A DNA stretch of 6,740 nucleotides, taken from JBNKDD01 sp050288085 (GTDB taxonomy: Bacteria > Chloroflexota > Anaerolineae > Aggregatilineales > UBA3940). The stretch spans positions 1-6,740 of the forward strand of contig JBNKDD010000308.1 in assembly GCA_050288085.1 (NCBI GenBank), given 5' to 3'. The notes under the pieces are model-generated. The model saw nothing but the letters and a program-made list of their open reading frames with translations. It searched no databases and had not been told where the DNA came from. The position numbers and the translations under genes are program-made. Below, in pieces: positions 1 to 6,050 of the stretch. Position 1 is the stretch's first letter, and each line of letters opens with the position of its first letter.

Positions 1-435
1 ATCTCTGACCTGGAAGGCGTGGCCGTCAAGAGATCGATATCGGTTCGCTTCGAGACCTCTGGTGAGGGTTATCTCATCATGGGAGACAAAACCCGGCTTT
101 ATCGAAGTATGTTAAATCTGCTCGACAACGCCATCAAATATTCTACAGATGACACAACCGTTCAAATCATGCTGGATTTCACTCCAGAAAATGTCACCAT
201 CCGGGTGCGTGATAACGGGGAAGGGATTCCAGAAGAGGATCTCCCTCACCTGTTTGATAAGTATTACCGGGGCCGCCAAAAGGAAAGTGGTAAAACCGGG
301 GTTGGCCTGGGATTGGTGCTGGTTCATGCAACGGTCAAAGCACATGATGGTCAAATTAATGTGAGCAACGTGGAAGAGCACGGAGCCGAGTTCGCCATTT
401 CACTACCGGCATCTTTGCGAACTAAATTTCAGTAA
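1..435 (+). CDS. Sensor histidine kinase, C-terminal ATPase domain (5' partial)
   Basis: The reading frame is open from the first base, so the gene begins upstream of the window; the GTG at 19 is an internal Val codon, not a start. The visible 144 residues are a HATPase_c domain, which binds ATP and phosphorylates the kinase's own histidine for transfer to a response regulator. Seen in order: N box LNLLDNAIKYS (key Asn at bases 127-129), G1 box DNGEGI, F box LFDKYYRG, and G2 box GVGLGL (usually GTGLGL, a mild change). It ends in LPAS plus a short tail, typical of kinases with no extra C-terminal domain. The sensor and histidine-phosphotransfer domains are not visible, so the signal is unknown. 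No partner regulator follows it; the regulator at 4838-5470 is far away and on the other strand. The domain call is very secure. Confidence 0.97.
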   Translation: MSDLEGVAVKRSISVRFETSGEGYLIMGDKTRLYRSMLNLLDNAIKYSTDDTTVQIMLDFTPENVTIRVRDNGEGIPEEDLPHLFDKYYRGRQKESGKTGVGLGLVLVHATVKAHDGQINVSNVEEHGAEFAISLPASLRTKFQ

Positions 436-448
436 ATCACGATTTTAG

Positions 449-476
449 TTGACAAAAGGGCCAACTTCGGTAAAAA
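449..476 (+). promoter_or_regulatory. Candidate promoter ahead of the transposase fragment
   Basis: A perfect -35 hexamer TTGACA (449-454) is followed after 16 bp by TAAAAA (471-476), a 4 of 6 match to the -10 consensus. It lies between the kinase stop and the transposase fragment at 520, so it may be the fragment's old promoter. This is pattern matching only. No convincing terminator for the kinase gene is visible here; the AGTTG/CAACT pair at 447-466 is too short and A+T-rich. Confidence 0.35.
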
Positions 477-519
477 GGTTGAGTTGTGATCCAAACCTGA
501 ATCGAAGAGGCCCAACCCA

Positions 520-843
520 ATGATACTTGAATACGAGTTGAAAGCCGAACACATTCGTGACTGCACGATGAAAACGCTGACAAGCCATATCACATTGGAA
601 GCCAACGGTTACCGCTGTACGCCAGAGATGATCTTTGATGTCATCTTGAAGGCCAGTGCCGAGCGCAGCGGCATTGAGGTGGCCTGTGACAATCTGGACG
701 ATGTGGCGGACAGCAATACCATCCGCGACTATCTGAATACAGCGTTGGATATTGACCAACTGCGCGAGCAGGAAGCGGAAGTCAATGCAGCACTGGCGGA
801 CAGTATTCCGGCCAGCATGAAACGCAATGGGCTTGAGGGGTGA
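520..843 (+). pseudogene. N-terminal fragment of a DDE transposase (ISH3-like)
   Basis: About 107 codons from an ATG with a plausible ribosome site GAAGAGG nine bases upstream. The sequence has the look of the N-terminal domain of ISH3/IS4-like transposases as I remember them: the helical opening LEYELKAEHIRDCTMKTL, then CTPEMIFDVILKASAERSGIE and the DSNTIRDYLN segment, followed by a piece where the catalytic domain should begin. Instead the frame ends at TGA 841-843 right after PASMKRNGLEG, next to the end of another transposase remnant on the opposite strand. None of the DDE catalytic residues is present, so it cannot be an active transposase. The likely history is truncation by insertion of the neighbouring element. 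An intact small hypothetical protein is the alternative. The family name is a recollection, not a search result. Confidence 0.5.
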
Positions 844-862
844 TTTCAAGTTAGTGGCAGAA

Positions 863-1830
863 TTAAGCCGCCCTGGCCCAGAGGTCGTCGAAAGAATCGG
901 CCATGACCGCGGCACGGATGACCAGCATGCGATTGGCATTGGGGCGTTTCCAACGCATGCCGGGGCCGGTCAAACGAGCCTTGAATTGTTTGATACGGCT
1001 TTCAACGGTTCCAGAGCCAATGGGGTAGCCGTCGGTCAAGAAATTGTGGTAGAACATCCGGCGTTTATGAGTCTGGAAGTAAGTAATGAGCAGACTTGGG
1101 CAGGCCAGCGGCTTCCAATTCAGTAATGATAAGGTGGGTTTCACCAAGGAACAAAGTGGTCTGGGCGTGTCGATACCAACGTTGAGCGGCGGGTTGGTCG
1201 GTTGGATGCAGAGCATGGGCGGCATCAGACAGATGCTCACAAGCGTGATACCAATCCACGATCTGAACGCTGTCGGGAAAGTAGTTGGCAGCCAGATTCC
1301 AAATCCAGGCGGCCCCATCCGCCGTAACGGAAGAGTCGGCAGCCTGGGGAACTCCACGCCTGACCGCCAAAGCTCACAAGGCTGGCCCAAACTGTTCAAC
1401 CGAACCTAAGACCGCCACATAGCGGGTCTGGCTGGCATGCGGTCGCTCGACCAAATCACCGGTTCGTTTGTCTCGTTCCAACCGCTGTTCAACGTCAGAA
1501 ATGGTGCCGACTTTCATTTCTTTCCAGCCCTCACCCCGAATATTGACCATGCCCCCATCCAAACTGATCCCTTCTGGGTCTGGTGGTCGCGGCCCGGCGG
1601 TAGCTTGACCCGTTCCGGGCTGACATAATCCTGCTGTCGCTCCTCATATGCTCTCAGCTTCTCCCCGTAGTGCTGGGTCTGCCGCCAGATACTGGCCGAG
1701 GACCACACTATAGCCGCCGTTCAAATACCTGAGCGGCGTGTTGATAGGGCAGCAGCCCACTTAACCAGACCATCTGTTTGGACATCGCCGGGCTGTAAAT
1801 ACTGGCGGTCAGTCCCCAGCTTTCATCTTT
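863..1830 (-). pseudogene. Degenerate ISKra4-like transposase
   Basis: Pieces of one DDE transposase can be read on the minus strand in several frames. From N to C: KDESWGLTASIYSPAMSK (about 1830-1711, ending at TAG 1708-1710); SASIWRQTQHYGEKL to PERVKLPPG (about 1705-1570); ISLDGGMVNIRGEGWKEMKV (from about 1571); then VTADGAAWIWNL and VQIVDWYHACEHL in the same frame beyond an in-frame TGA at 1374-1376; and finally YPIGSGTVESRIKQF to the end (stop 863-865). The order LDGG, VDWYHA, GSGxVES matches ISKra4-family transposases, and the three catalytic acids D, D and E are all still readable. Breaks: a shift near 1705-1712; a one-base loss in the C run at 1569-1571; the TGA; and a 4-bp duplication at 1077-1084. 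The N-terminal part is missing or unrecognisable. Family call strong, inactivity very strong, outer ends not resolved. Confidence 0.85.
1077..1084. repeat. AAGT tandem duplication breaking the transposase frame
   Basis: AAGT occurs twice in direct succession (1077-1080, 1081-1084). Read on the minus strand, removing one copy joins the two frames of the ISKra4-like remnant into AHYFQTHKRRMFYHNF, the type of sequence expected before GYPIGSG. The duplication is therefore the probable frameshift mutation. Confidence 0.75.
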
Positions 1831-1952
1831 GATTTTCCTGCTGCTATCTTACCAGATAGCTTGGGAGGCTTCATCTTTTTCAACTTGTTCGTGCACCCAG
1901 ATGCACCAACCGGTGCTACAACTGGGCATTGCAAGTACCTCTGCGCTTCGTA
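1831..1952. other. Non-coding stretch between transposase remnant and tpx promoter
   Basis: No supportable gene. The minus strand has an open frame from about 1943 to a stop at 1809-1811, giving a Lys-rich peptide with CPVVAPVGASGC and LKKMKPPKLSGK, which overlaps the transposase remnant in another frame. It could be a decayed N-terminal zinc-binding part of the transposase, but only two cysteines are present and I cannot assign it. A 6-bp stem CTATCT/AGATAG (1844-1849 and 1854-1859, loop ACCA minus edge bases) is too small to call. Confidence 0.5.
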
Positions 1953-1981
1953 TTGAAGGCCCCCTGGCTTTGCGCTATAGT
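1953..1981 (+). promoter_or_regulatory. Sigma-70-type promoter of the tpx-peptidase operon
   Basis: TTGAAG (1953-1958) and TATAGT (1976-1981) are separated by exactly 17 bp, each close to consensus (TTGACA, TATAAT). Transcription would begin near 1987-1989, giving a leader of about 38 bases before the tpx start at 2026. It is the best promoter in the window and sits where one is needed, directly ahead of the first intact gene after the transposase debris. Confidence 0.75.
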
Positions 1982-2025
1982 CCAATTTGTTCTCGTTAAT
2001 CTCTTATTCAATGGGGGAACTTACC

Positions 2026-2547
2026 ATGTTTGTTGAACGTCCCGGTGGTGTTACGTATAAGGGCACGCCTCATACCGTGCGGGGTGCTAAGTTAGAGGTT
2101 GGACAGCCTGCTCCTGATTTCTCCGTGATCGCCAATGATCTGAGCGAAGTGACGCTGGCCGACAGCGCCGGAAAAGTGCGCCTGATCAGCGTTGTTCCCT
2201 CTCTGGACACCGGCCTATGCGATGCCCAGACTCGACGGTTCAACGAAGAGGCAGTAGGCTTTAGCGATGATGTGGTAGTATTAACCATCAGTGCTGATTT
2301 GCCCTGGGCGCAAAAGCGCTGGTGTGGTGCCGCCGGTATTGACCGGGTACAGGTTCTATCCTGCCACCGGGATATGCAGTTTGCCGATGCCTACGGCGTG
2401 CATGACCTGAATTTCCGTTACTGCCAGCGTTCAGTTTTCATCATCGATCAAGATGGTATCCTACGCTACGCTGAGTACGTCCCGGAGATCTCCCAGGCAG
2501 TTGATTATGACGCCGCGCTTGCGGCCCTAAAGGAAGTGATTGGGTAA
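2026..2547 (+). CDS. tpx: Thiol peroxidase (Tpx, atypical 2-Cys peroxiredoxin)
   Basis: Reduces hydrogen peroxide and organic hydroperoxides in the cytoplasm, usually recycled by thioredoxin. The 173-residue product is of normal family length. Peroxidatic Cys65 lies in PSLDTGLCDAQTRRFNEE; resolving Cys100 in QKRWCGAAGI; Arg135 in the following strand (RSVFIID) matches the active-site Arg; the fold opens with VGQPAPDF and ends YVPEI..DYDAAL. The start was placed at ATG 2026 because GGGGGA at 2013-2018 lies seven bases upstream; ATG 2011 and TTG 1987 in the same frame have no such site and would add a non-conserved tail. Cys113 (LSCHRD, where Asp is usual) and Cys133 (RYCQRS) are two further cysteines that I do not associate with typical Tpx. 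The next gene starts three bases after the stop, so the two are almost certainly co-transcribed. Identification is very secure. Confidence 0.97.
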   Translation: MFVERPGGVTYKGTPHTVRGAKLEVGQPAPDFSVIANDLSEVTLADSAGKVRLISVVPSLDTGLCDAQTRRFNEEAVGFSDDVVVLTISADLPWAQKRWCGAAGIDRVQVLSCHRDMQFADAYGVHDLNFRYCQRSVFIIDQDGILRYAEYVPEISQAVDYDAALAALKEVIG

Positions 2548-2550
2548 AAA

Positions 2551-3654
2551 ATGGACCCTAGAGTTGATAAGGTCGCCGAGATTCTGGTCAATTACTCGGC
2601 ACCGGTTAAGCCAGGCGATCTGGTGTCAATCCGCATGATCGATCCACTGGCTTCTCCCCTGGCCCTGGCTATTTACAAATATGTCATCCAGGCCGGAGGT
2701 CACGTGTTCTTCCAGATGGCTCCGGCAGGGACAGAAGAAATTTTCTATAAATATGCCAGCGAAGAGCAGCTCGATTTTCTGAATCCATTCGACGTGTGGC
2801 AGATCGAGAATAAGGAGGTTGAGTTTGTCCTGCTGGCCGACTCAAATACCAAGGCGCTGACTAATGTTGACCAGGAGCGCATGTCACGTCATCGCCGGGC
2901 ACGGACTCCATTGATGAAAACCTTCATGCGGCGTGATGGCGATGGAACGCTGCGCTGGACATTGACCCAGCATCCGACTCAGGCGGCGGCACAAGATGCG
3001 GAGATGAGCCTGTCGGAATATGAGGATTTTGTCTATGGGGCGTCGATGGTGCACCTGGACAATCCAATTGCTTATTGGAAAGGGGTTTCCGCCGAGCAGC
3101 AGCGGTTAGTAGATTGGCTGAAAGGCAAACAGCAAGTTGAGGTCAAAGGTCAGAATATTGACCTGTCTCTGTCGATCAAGGATCGCACCTTTATCAATGC
3201 CGATGGGACCAAGAATTTCCCGGATGGGGAAGTGTATACTGGACCGGTTGAGGATTCGGTGAACGGCTGGGTACGGTTTACCTTCCCGGCGATCTTTGGC
3301 GGGCGCGAGGTCGATGGTGTGGAACTGACTTTTGAGGATGGCAAGATCGTCAAGGCAACAGCTGAAAAAGGCGAAGATTACCTGAATTCCGTACTGGATA
3401 CCGATCCCGGCGCACGTTACCTCGGCGAATTTGCCATTGGCACCAACAAAGGCATTACGCAGTTCACCCGCAACATTCTCTTCGACGAGAAGATCAGTGG
3501 GACAGTTCACATGGCCTGCGGTGCGGGTTACCCTGAAACCGGCAACCATAACGAGTCGGCTATCCACTGGGATATGATTTGTGATATGCGCTCCGGCGGT
3601 GAAATCTTCGTTGACGGTGAATTATTCTATAAAGATGGCGAAGTCCAGATTTAG
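2551..3654 (+). CDS. M29-family metallo-aminopeptidase, copy 1
   Basis: Removes N-terminal residues from peptides, presumably in the cytoplasm since no signal peptide is seen. The 367-residue protein carries the whole M29 (AmpS/PepS/aminopeptidase T) metal site: Glu227 (DGEVYTGP), Glu293 (LGEFAIG), His320 (TVHMACGAGY), His339 and Asp341 (IHWDM), with the catalytic Tyr at 327. The Glu-to-Glu spacing of 66 and His-to-Tyr spacing of 7 agree with my recollection of Thermus aminopeptidase T. It is shorter than the roughly 400-415 residues of characterised members, partly through a tighter loop between His320 and His339. The N-terminal domain (about 1-120) opens MDPRVDKVAEILVNYS, as is common in this group. 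ATG 2551 follows the tpx stop by three bases; the purine-rich AGGAAG at 2531-2536 lies 14 bases away, so translation may be coupled to tpx. The substrate is unknown. Confidence 0.93.
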   Translation: MDPRVDKVAEILVNYSAPVKPGDLVSIRMIDPLASPLALAIYKYVIQAGGHVFFQMAPAGTEEIFYKYASEEQLDFLNPFDVWQIENKEVEFVLLADSNTKALTNVDQERMSRHRRARTPLMKTFMRRDGDGTLRWTLTQHPTQAAAQDAEMSLSEYEDFVYGASMVHLDNPIAYWKGVSAEQQRLVDWLKGKQQVEVKGQNIDLSLSIKDRTFINADGTKNFPDGEVYTGPVEDSVNGWVRFTFPAIFGGREVDGVELTFEDGKIVKATAEKGEDYLNSVLDTDPGARYLGEFAIGTNKGITQFTRNILFDEKISGTVHMACGAGYPETGNHNESAIHWDMICDMRSGGEIFVDGELFYKDGEVQI

Positions 3655-3685
3655 CCATTTTCAATGTTAAGTTAAGGAAAGTTCG

Positions 3686-4789
3686 ATGGACCCAAGAGTT
3701 GATAAGACTGCGGAAGTGATCGTCAATTATTCATCCGAAATTCGACCAGGTGACCTGGTGATGATCCACATGTATTCGCCACTGGCCGAGCCGTTGGCTA
3801 TGGCCGTTCAGAAGCACGTGCTGCTGGCCGGTGCGAATCCTGTTTTCCGGGTTGATCCAACCGATGCACAGGTTAATTTGCTGAAATATGCAAGCGATGA
3901 CCAGTTAAACTATACCGATCCGGTCTTTATGTGGTTGATGGAAAACATCGACGTGCGGATCGCGCTCCGTGCCCCGGTAAATACCAAGTCATTGAGCAAC
4001 GCCGATCCAGAGCGGATCGCACGGGCGAACCGGGGAAGTGCTCCGGTCAGGCAGGTGTTCATGAAGCGGCAGAGTACGGGAGAACTCCGTTGGACGCTGA
4101 CCCAGCACCCTACTCCAGCCTCCGCTCAGGATGCGGAGATGAGCCTGTCGGAATACGAGGATTTTGTCTACGGGGCATCAATGGTAAACCTTGATGATCC
4201 GGTTGCCTATTGGCGGGAGAAAGCTGCCGAGCAGCAGCGGTTAGTTGACTGGCTCAACGGTAAGGAGCAGATCGAGGTTAAGGGTGAGCATATCGAATTG
4301 ACCCTTTCCATAAAAGATCGCACCTGGGTCAATGCCGATGGAACCCGCAACTTCCCTGATGGCGAAATCTACACCGGGCCGGTCGAGCAGTCGGTCAACG
4401 GCTGGGTGCGCTTCACCTATCCGGCGGTCTACAATGATCGCGAAGTGGATGGCGTTGAACTGACCTTCGAAGATGGTAAGATCGTCAAAGCCACCGCTGA
4501 GAAGGGTGAAGATTATCTGAACTCTGTGCTGGATACCGATCCGGGCGCACGTTACCTCGGTGAGTTCGCCATCGGCACCAATGATGCTATCCAACAATTT
4601 ACCCGCAATATCCTCTTTGACGAGAAAATCGGCGGGACGGTACACATGGCCTGTGGTGCAGGTTATCCCGACACCGGCAATCACAACGAATCAGCCATCC
4701 ACTGGGACATGATCTGTGATATGCGCTCCGGTGGGGAAATCTTTGTTGACGGGGAACTCTTCTATAAGGATGGGAAGTTCAACGTCTAA
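3686..4789 (+). CDS. M29-family metallo-aminopeptidase, copy 2
   Basis: A paralogue of the preceding gene, also 367 residues and aligning without gaps. All metal ligands are kept at the same numbers (Glu227, Glu293, His320, His339, Asp341) along with Tyr327, so it should be active. By hand count it shares 57 of 120 residues (about 48%) with copy 1 over residues 1-120 but 200 of 237 (about 84%) over 131-367. M29 enzymes are usually dimers, so the pair might form heterodimers; the divergent N-terminal domain would then be where specificity differs. That is inference. ATG 3686 has its own good ribosome site AAGGAAA (3674-3680) five bases upstream, unlike copy 1, so it can be translated independently despite the 31-bp gap. 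It is the last gene of the tpx unit, followed by a hairpin at 4812-4842. Confidence 0.93.
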   Translation: MDPRVDKTAEVIVNYSSEIRPGDLVMIHMYSPLAEPLAMAVQKHVLLAGANPVFRVDPTDAQVNLLKYASDDQLNYTDPVFMWLMENIDVRIALRAPVNTKSLSNADPERIARANRGSAPVRQVFMKRQSTGELRWTLTQHPTPASAQDAEMSLSEYEDFVYGASMVNLDDPVAYWREKAAEQQRLVDWLNGKEQIEVKGEHIELTLSIKDRTWVNADGTRNFPDGEIYTGPVEQSVNGWVRFTYPAVYNDREVDGVELTFEDGKIVKATAEKGEDYLNSVLDTDPGARYLGEFAIGTNDAIQQFTRNILFDEKIGGTVHMACGAGYPDTGNHNESAIHWDMICDMRSGGEIFVDGELFYKDGKFNV

Positions 4790-4809
4790 TCCGATCCCTT
4801 AGCAATGAA

Positions 4810-4842
4810 GAAAATAGGAGCATGGGAGACCGTGCTCCTATT
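4810..4842. terminator. Bidirectional terminator hairpin between convergent genes
   Basis: A perfect 10-bp stem (4813-4822 with 4833-4842, AATAGGAGCA/TGCTCCTATT) extends inward by TG, GC, GC pairs to close on a GAGA tetraloop (4826-4829). Read on the minus strand it is followed by TTTTCTTC, a proper U-tract, so it best serves the response regulator gene. On the plus strand the trailing bases TTGTGTC are poorer, but the stem should still help end the tpx-peptidase transcript. The regulator's TAG stop (4838-4840) lies inside the stem. Confidence 0.8.
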
Positions 4843-5470
4843 GTGTCACACCGCTTTGTTCCTGCATTCTGGTCAGTACCGGGATCAGTGGGGCCAACTT
4901 CTTCCAGTGCCGGTTGCGGGCATAGGCTACCGCCAGCGTTTCGAGTGTTAAGAGGTCGCCAGGTTTTTCGGCGGCCTGCGCCTCAAGGAAAGCGACAACC
5001 TTTGGTGGAATTGGTTTGTCGTCGCGGAACAGCGCATCGTAAGCCCGGCGAAGCTGTTTGACAAAGGCCGTCATCCGCTCATATTCCCGACGCTCGGTGA
5101 TCAACCACCGGATAGTTTCAGCCAGTTCTCCCTCATCCAGGGGCCTGACCAGGTAATCACGCGCCCCAGCCCGCATCGCATGCCGGATATCTTCTGCATC
5201 ATTGACAAGCGACAGCATGATCACCTGAATGCGGGGATTGTCCTGCAAAATGCTGCGCGTTGCCTCGGCCCCGTCCATGCCGGGCATATCGTAATCCATC
5301 ACGACCACATCGGCCTCTTCCGTTTCCTGCGCTAATCGCACGATGGCCTCACGGGTCCTTGATGCTCCAATGATTTCAATATCGGGTGTCGTCGCAACGA
5401 TCTGCTTTATCTCTTCCAACGACTCCGCCATATCGGTGGCTATCAGGATTTTGATCGTATTTTCGCTCAC
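4838..5470 (-). CDS. Response regulator with atypical receiver and helical C-terminal tail
   Basis: A CheY-like receiver spans residues 5-125, with phosphoacceptor Asp59 (VVVMDYDMPGMDG) and Ser87 at the switch Ser/Thr position. Two usual features differ: the acidic pair that holds Mg2+ is Thr12-Asp13 rather than two acids, and the near-invariant Lys is Arg109 (YLVRP). After it come about 85 residues with no DNA-binding winged helix and no enzyme motif; residues 130-150 are a charged helix and 172-203 (LETLAVAYARNRHW) look like a TPR-type helical pair. This suggests signalling through protein contacts, not as a classical transcription factor. The start is GTG 5468-5470, supported by GAGAGA five bases upstream; the next ATG (codon 14) would cut into the receiver. 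It lies 81 bp downstream of osmC on the same strand with its own likely promoter. No kinase is adjacent. Receiver call secure, output role unknown. Confidence 0.85.
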   Translation of the reverse strand: MSENTIKILIATDMAESLEEIKQIVATTPDIEIIGASRTREAIVRLAQETEEADVVVMDYDMPGMDGAEATRSILQDNPRIQVIMLSLVNDAEDIRHAMRAGARDYLVRPLDEGELAETIRWLITERREYERMTAFVKQLRRAYDALFRDDKPIPPKVVAFLEAQAAEKPGDLLTLETLAVAYARNRHWKKLAPLIPVLTRMQEQSGVTQ

Positions 5471-5512
5471 GAAGATCTCTCACTGTTTTGGACGGGCAGC
5501 GTATTGACTCCT

Positions 5513-5521
5513 ACTATAACA
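5513..5521 (-). promoter_or_regulatory. Extended -10 promoter of the response regulator gene
   Basis: On the minus strand the sequence reads TGTTATAGT: a TGn extension directly before TATAGT, the extended -10 form that tolerates a poor -35 (none is recognisable 16-18 bp upstream). It lies about 43 bp before the GTG start. The -10 overlaps a short inverted repeat ACTAT-AAC-ATAGT (5513-5525), which might be an operator; its arms are only 5 bp, so this is weak. Confidence 0.5.
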
Positions 5522-5551
5522 TAGTTTTCAGGCAGTCTTTTTTAAATGCGG

Positions 5552-5965
5552 TCAGCTTTCCGCCTCAATAACCTCAAAGTCATAGGTAATTTCTACTGAG
5601 GGTTCCAATGTCTGGGACACAGAGCAGTATTTCTCTTTCGAGAGCTTGATGGCTTTTTCAACATCATTGGGTTTGATGCCGAAGCCTGTCACCGCGTAAT
5701 GGATATGAATCTTGGTGAAAACATAAGGCGCTTGACCGGCCTGTTCGCCATCGACGGTGATGTGTACCCCGGCAATGTGGGCGCGCTTCTTCATTAAAAT
5801 GTCTACCACATCGTAACCGGTGCAGCTTGCCAGCGAAACCAGCAGCAGGTCGGAGGGCTTCATCCCAACACCGTCTTTGGTGCTGGAGATGACAACTGAG
5901 TGATTGGTGCTGTCTGTGCCGATGAACGTTTTATCCTGAACCCAGGTAACTTTGATTTGACTCAT
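5552..5965 (-). CDS. OsmC-family protein (YhfA-like)
   Basis: OsmC/Ohr proteins use two reactive cysteines to reduce organic hydroperoxides or related thiol-reactive compounds in the cytoplasm; the true substrate of the YhfA branch is not well settled. The 137-residue protein has both: Cys48 in SLASCTGYDVVDILMKKR and Cys114 in KEKYCSVSQTL, and the central GMKPSDLLL segment typical of the fold. DVVDILMKKR after the first Cys and KYCSVSQTL at the second favour the YhfA group over Ohr. ATG 5963-5965 has AAGGGAG (5976-5982) ten bases upstream and its own promoter just beyond. No terminator is visible between its stop and the response regulator, so read-through into that gene is possible. With tpx it makes a second thiol antioxidant gene within 3.5 kb. 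Family call strong. Confidence 0.88.
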   Translation of the reverse strand: MSQIKVTWVQDKTFIGTDSTNHSVVISSTKDGVGMKPSDLLLVSLASCTGYDVVDILMKKRAHIAGVHITVDGEQAGQAPYVFTKIHIHYAVTGFGIKPNDVEKAIKLSKEKYCSVSQTLEPSVEITYDFEVIEAES

Positions 5966-5966
5966 T

Positions 5967-5978
5967 GAGTGGGCACTC
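5967..5978. promoter_or_regulatory. Inverted repeat at the OsmC ribosome-binding site
   Basis: GAGTG-GG-CACTC is a perfect 5-bp inverted repeat with a 2-bp centre, one base from the start codon and overlapping the end of the ribosome site (5976-5982). It could be a small operator, or as RNA a tight hairpin that limits translation. Twelve bases can arise by chance, so confidence is low. Confidence 0.2.
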
Positions 5979-5994
5979 CCTTAGTTTAATATGA

Positions 5995-6022
5995 ACTATA
6001 CTCAGTGTTGGGGAGATTGCAA
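5995..6022 (-). promoter_or_regulatory. Promoter of the OsmC-family gene
   Basis: On the minus strand TTGCAA (6017-6022) and TATAGT (5995-6000) are spaced by 16 bp, matching the -35 at 4 of 6 and the -10 at 5 of 6 positions. The leader to the ATG would be about 20-25 bases. The -10 is the same TATAGT seen ahead of tpx and the response regulator gene. Confidence 0.6.
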
Positions 6023-6050
6023 AGATGAAGGGTTTTCTCATTCTCACCAA

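Noticed and set aside
458..468. 11-base GGGCCAACTTC repeated at 4891-4901
   Set aside because: The second copy is inside the response regulator coding sequence and flanks do not match; chance similarity.
445..939. 164-codon minus-strand open frame
   Set aside because: Antisense to the transposase fragment at 520-843, which has the more protein-like sequence; the minus product shows no family features.
1086..1409. Plus-strand open frames across the ISKra4-like remnant (also 827-1126 and 1437-1628)
   Set aside because: They are shadows of the minus-strand transposase pieces, whose motifs are clear.
3106..3567. Long minus-strand open frame inside aminopeptidase copy 1, with a matching one at 4241-4684 in copy 2
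   Set aside because: It recurs in both copies only because the genes are paralogous; it is antisense to strongly conserved catalytic sequence and has no recognisable motif or ribosome site.
4822..5061. Plus-strand 79-codon open frame after the operon
   Set aside because: It runs antisense through the response regulator's C-terminal part and begins inside the terminator hairpin.
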